Positions 61,319 through 64,000 of a DNA stretch of 64,000 nt are shown in pieces. Below the pieces are notes generated by a model. It was not told the DNA's origin, searched no databases, and was given only the letters and a program-made list of their open reading frames with translations. The translations under genes were made by a program, and so were the position numbers. The stretch covers positions 1 to 64,000 of the forward strand of contig CAAEIG010000050.1 in NCBI GenBank assembly GCA_900755895.1, in the 5' to 3' direction. Source of the DNA: Clostridia bacterium. GTDB taxonomy: Bacteria; Bacillota; Clostridia; Oscillospirales; Acutalibacteraceae. The first letter of the stretch is position 1, and the number at the start of each line of letters is the position of its first letter.

Positions 61319-62758
61319 ATGAACTTAAACCGTGAAGAACTGCTCGATAAGATTTATGGATGTTGGATTGGCAAGAGTATCGGAGGAACTCTGGGTACAC
61401 CTTTTGAAGGCCGCAAAGAAATTTTGGATGTGAAGGGATTCACATCCAAACCTGGACAACCTCTGCCCAACGATGATCTGGATCTTCAGCTGGTGTGGCT
61501 GAAGGCCTTGGAACAGTACGGCCCTCTGGGAATTAACGAGCAAATTCTGGGAGAATATTGGTTGAATTATATTCCTCCCCAATGGAACGAGTATGGAATT
61601 TGTAAATCCAACATGCGGGCCGGACTGTTGCCGCCTCTTTCCGGCGAACACGAAAATGTGTGGAAGAATTCGAACGGCGCATGGATTCGGTCAGAGATCT
61701 GGGCATGCTGCACACCAGGTCGTCCAGATTTGGCAGCCAAATACGCTTACTATGATGCCTGTGTGGATCACGGTGTCTCAGAAGGAACCTACGCTGAACT
61801 TTTTACCGCCGCTTTAGAGAGCGCCGCTTTTGTAACTGGCGACTGTGAATCTCTCATTGAAATTGGCCTATCTTACCTGCCCCCTGATTGTAGAGTGGCA
61901 CGGAGTGTCCAAATGGTTGTGAACGGGTACAAGTCCGGTCTCGATTGGAAAACAGTCCGCCAGCAAGTAACCGATGATAGCGCCGATCTTGGGTGGTTCC
62001 AAGCACCTGCCAATATTGCCTATTTTGTCATTGGCTGGCTGTATGGCGAAGGGGATTTTAAGAAATCTCTGCTGATCGCTGTGAACTGTGGTGATGACAC
62101 CGACTGTACCACTGGAACACTTGGCGCTTTGCTTGGGATACTCGGCGGTCGTAAGGCAATTCCTCAGGATTGGGCCGCCTATATCGGGGATGACATCGTC
62201 ACCGTAGCCATCGATCGGGGGTCTTATGTAGGCATCCCGACTACTTGTACCTCGCTGGCCGAAAGAGTCCTTGCAATTTCTTACCAAACCCAAGCGGCCT
62301 TCCACACAGAAATTTCAATAAACGATATGCCCACGAACATAGAGGATGTAACCCTATCCGCGCTTCAGGCAAATGACGCTTACCGGGAGTGGTTGGATTT
62401 GCTGGATGGATCTCTCACCTACGAGTTCATTCACACCACCGCACGAATCCACTACGTAACTGGTGTCAATCTTGCCAAAGGAGGCCAAGCAGAGTTAAAG
62501 ATCACCTTGATCAATCGGCTTCCTGAACCACGCTATTATGAGGTGCAGTATTATTTGCCCGAAGGCATCACACTGGAAGAGGGCCCCAAGCACATCAATT
62601 TGATGCACTACTCTGCCAACACCAGCCTAGAGAAGAGCTTTTCTGTGCGACTCTCCGCCGAAAAAGAACTTCCCTTCCAAAATCGGGGCATCATCCAGCT
62701 AGTAGCCGAAGGCCGTCCCACTGTCATTACGCTCCCTGTGATACTATTGGGAGAATAA
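61319..62758 (+). CDS. ADP-ribosylglycohydrolase-family protein with C-terminal Ig-like domain
   Basis: A 479-residue cytoplasmic protein. The DraG-type all-helical fold spans about residues 1-340: KIYGCWIGKSIGGTLGTPFEG, an N-terminal acidic motif NDDLDLQLVW and the C-terminal metal motif NCGDDTDCTTGTLGALLG. Residues about 385-479 look like an Ig-like beta domain (ITLINRLPEPRYYEVQYYLPEG). AAGGTGGG precedes the ATG. In this sugar operon it more likely acts as a glycosidase or nucleoside/glycoside hydrolase than on ADP-ribosylated protein; this is inference. Confidence 0.85.
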   Translation: MNLNREELLDKIYGCWIGKSIGGTLGTPFEGRKEILDVKGFTSKPGQPLPNDDLDLQLVWLKALEQYGPLGINEQILGEYWLNYIPPQWNEYGICKSNMRAGLLPPLSGEHENVWKNSNGAWIRSEIWACCTPGRPDLAAKYAYYDACVDHGVSEGTYAELFTAALESAAFVTGDCESLIEIGLSYLPPDCRVARSVQMVVNGYKSGLDWKTVRQQVTDDSADLGWFQAPANIAYFVIGWLYGEGDFKKSLLIAVNCGDDTDCTTGTLGALLGILGGRKAIPQDWAAYIGDDIVTVAIDRGSYVGIPTTCTSLAERVLAISYQTQAAFHTEISINDMPTNIEDVTLSALQANDAYREWLDLLDGSLTYEFIHTTARIHYVTGVNLAKGGQAELKITLINRLPEPRYYEVQYYLPEGITLEEGPKHINLMHYSANTSLEKSFSVRLSAEKELPFQNRGIIQLVAEGRPTVITLPVILLGE

Positions 62759-62868
62759 ATCTTACGCCATCATTTTTGGCGGTTTCACGAGCGTTTGTTA
62801 GTGTTGTTTTTCCAAAGTTTCGATCGCTGTTTGCTATGTTTTAACACCTCCGCTCTTTTCTTTCCTCA

Positions 62869-62911
62869 GCGGACCAGAAATCCCTCCAAGATTTTCCTTG
62901 GAGGGATTTCT
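62869..62911. repeat. 43-bp direct repeat, right copy (terminator hairpin with GCGGACCA start)
   Basis: Matches 47187-47229 at 41 of 43 positions; the differences are at repeat positions 9 and 23. The hairpin CCCTCCAAG/CTTGGAGGG with TTTCTCTTTT tail also serves as terminator of the ADPRG gene. The rest of 62759-62929 shows no gene. Confidence 0.75.
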
Positions 62912-62929
62912 CTTTTACGCCAAGGTACC

Positions 62930-63772
62930 TCAGACTCGACCTTCTCGGAAAGAGCGCGGGGTACTGCCGCTGATTTTTTTAAAGGAGGTGGAGAAATTAC
63001 ACTCATTGCTGAATCCGCAGCAGCGTGCAATCTCCTTCAATGGCATGGAGGTGAACTTGAGCAGGTATTTCGCCTTGTCCACCCGAGCCCGCACAATGTA
63101 CTCGTGGGGGGAATAGCCGGTTTCTCGCTTAAAAAGCCTGGAAAAATAAAACGGACTCATGGCAACGTTGCGGGCCAACTCCTCAAGGGGCAACGATTTG
63201 TCCATGTTATTGGTGATATAACTCAAGGTCTCATCCACCACATCCGCTGCCTTGCTTTGGCCTTTTTCCCACCCCTGGGGCTGCATAAACGCTGTGAGAA
63301 AATTGGTGATTCGTCGGGAGACCTCCGCTTCATTGACACTACCCGTTTCCTCAAAAGACTCAAAGATGGACTGTAGCTGTCTCGCGCACATCTTCCCGTC
63401 ATCAGGCCGGAGGATGGAACCATTCTGAGTGCACAGCTCACAGTATTGCCGGGCAAGCTTTCCATCAAAATGCAGCCAGTAAATCTCCCAGTTGTCATCG
63501 GTGCCGTAACGCTGGGGCTGGTAACAATCCATCAGCACAAACTCCCCTGCCACCACCTCCAGCCTCTGAGAACCGTTGTACACATATCCCTTGCCCGCCG
63601 CCGTATAGATCAACAAAAAGCTGTCGTATCGGCCACGGTTTACCTCATATCCCTTATCACAATAAAAATGTCCCGTACACAGTGGGTAGAAGAAAATCTC
63701 CCGGGCCAGGGCACTGCATGTGTAAAAGTATACCTTTGAGGGTGCAAGGATCTCTTTGCTGACAACGTCCAT
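62930..63772 (-). CDS. AraC-family transcriptional regulator
   Basis: A 280-residue cytoplasmic regulator. Start at 63772 with GGAGG upstream (MDVVSKEILAP). Residues 15-140 are a cupin-like sensor (YTAAGKGYVYNGSQRLEVVAGEFVLMD, with key residues G, Y and VAGEF). Residues 180-278 are the AraC domain with LARNVAMSPFYFSRLFKRETG and LKEIARCCGFSNECNFSTSF. It is divergent from the gene starting at 63973, its likely target. It lies outside the direct repeats. Confidence 0.9.
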   Translation of the reverse strand: MDVVSKEILAPSKVYFYTCSALAREIFFYPLCTGHFYCDKGYEVNRGRYDSFLLIYTAAGKGYVYNGSQRLEVVAGEFVLMDCYQPQRYGTDDNWEIYWLHFDGKLARQYCELCTQNGSILRPDDGKMCARQLQSIFESFEETGSVNEAEVSRRITNFLTAFMQPQGWEKGQSKAADVVDETLSYITNNMDKSLPLEELARNVAMSPFYFSRLFKRETGYSPHEYIVRARVDKAKYLLKFTSMPLKEIARCCGFSNECNFSTSFKKISGSTPRSFREGRV

Positions 63773-63812
63773 GGCGCCGCCTCCAAAGCAAGTATTCAAA
63801 GTTCTTCTCTAA

Positions 63813-63841
63813 AGAATATCATGTTCCTCTGGCATCGTCAA
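63813..63841 (-). promoter_or_regulatory. promoter of the 62930 AraC gene
   Basis: On the minus strand TTGACG (63841-63836), 17 bases, TATTCT (63818-63813). Confidence 0.65.
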
Positions 63842-63884
63842 ACACAAAGAGCAATTTTTCATAATACATTGGCAAGCTGGAAGA

Positions 63885-63914
63885 ATGACATTGCCTCTCA
63901 ACTGTTGCTATAAT
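63885..63914 (+). promoter_or_regulatory. promoter of the gene starting at 63973
   Basis: ATGACA (63885-63890), 18 bases, TATAAT (63909-63914), divergent from the AraC promoter. Confidence 0.6.
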
Positions 63915-63972
63915 AAGGAAAACTGGCCATGGATCTGGGCCGGACGAAAAAAGTATTGCACGGAGGTGCATT

Positions 63973-64000
63973 ATGGAACATATCAGCGAGCAAGACAGGG
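63973..64000 (+). CDS. start of an unidentified gene (cut by the window end)
   Basis: GGAGG lies 7 bases before ATG and the frame is open for the nine codons seen (MEHISEQDR). With a promoter upstream and a divergent AraC regulator it is probably a real gene, perhaps a sugar-use gene. Too little is visible for a function. Confidence 0.55.

Noticed and set aside
18494..62911. The recurring CCCTCCAAGG/CCTTGGAGGG hairpin as a CRISPR repeat or insertion-sequence end
   Set aside because: Only three widely spaced copies, each placed where a terminator is expected, with no spacers and no transposase. It is kept only as a possible island boundary.
1..64000. CRISPR array, rRNA operon, intact prophage or replication origin
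   Set aside because: No periodic repeats with spacers, rRNA sequence, phage structural genes or DnaA-box cluster were seen on reading the window.

Overview
The window looks like chromosome from a strictly anaerobic gut Firmicute, most likely a Clostridia of the Oscillospiraceae/Ruminococcaceae type. The evidence is a type III glutamine synthetase, an Asn T-box on asnB, many lipoproteins, YesM/YesN- and YesS-type regulators, Lpl-type sugar importers without ATPase genes, the anaerobic sulfite reductase AsrABC, a CxPxR-type sulfatase, and strong Shine-Dalgarno sites with frequent GTG/TTG starts. The assignment rests on gene content read by eye and not on a search.

Layout. 1-5.5 kb: the end of glnN, asnB with its T-box, a GH51 arabinofuranosidase coupled to a small Cys-rich protein, and a LysR regulator. 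5.6-9.6 kb: a small conserved protein and a DUF3737 beta-helix protein, then on the minus strand a GH35-like beta-galactosidase, an SGNH esterase and RhaM. 10.1-17.3 kb: a complete oligopeptide/nickel-type (Opp/Dpp) ABC importer. Its OppC permease carries an inserted seven-repeat RCC1-like propeller, the most unusual gene in the window. 17.5-18.5 kb: tRNA-Gly(CCC), an XRE regulator and tRNA-Arg(CCG). 18.6-29.8 kb: a YesS-like regulator, an LplABC-type importer, a GH2 enzyme and a GH141-like beta-helix/PDZ protein, ending at a decayed tyrosine integrase. 30.2-33.2 kb: asrABC. 33.3-43.2 kb: a GH29 alpha-L-fucosidase, a YesMN two-component system, a second Lpl-type importer and a sulfatase. 43.3-47.0 kb: a cobalamin riboswitch controlling a BtuFCD-type importer and a CGGC-domain protein.

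47.2-62.9 kb is a carbohydrate island bounded by two 43-bp direct repeats (41/43 identical). The repeats resemble a tRNA 3' end plus its terminator. Inside are a D-allose-type catabolic triad (AlsK, AlsE, RpiB), a tandem beta-helix protein, a third Lpl-type importer with a divergent AraC regulator, an 810-residue protein I cannot assign, and a cluster of an SGNH hydrolase, an AraA/FucI-like isomerase and an ADP-ribosylglycohydrolase-family protein. An AraC regulator and the first codons of the next gene close the window.

Taken together, most of the region serves capture, trimming and intracellular catabolism of plant and possibly host glycans. Substrates suggested by the genes are arabinosides, galactosides, rhamnose- and fucose-containing and sulfated glycans, and an allose-like sugar. 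Each module has its own AraC-type or two-component regulator. The three Lpl-type importers have no ATPase gene here and presumably share an MsmX-type ATPase encoded elsewhere.
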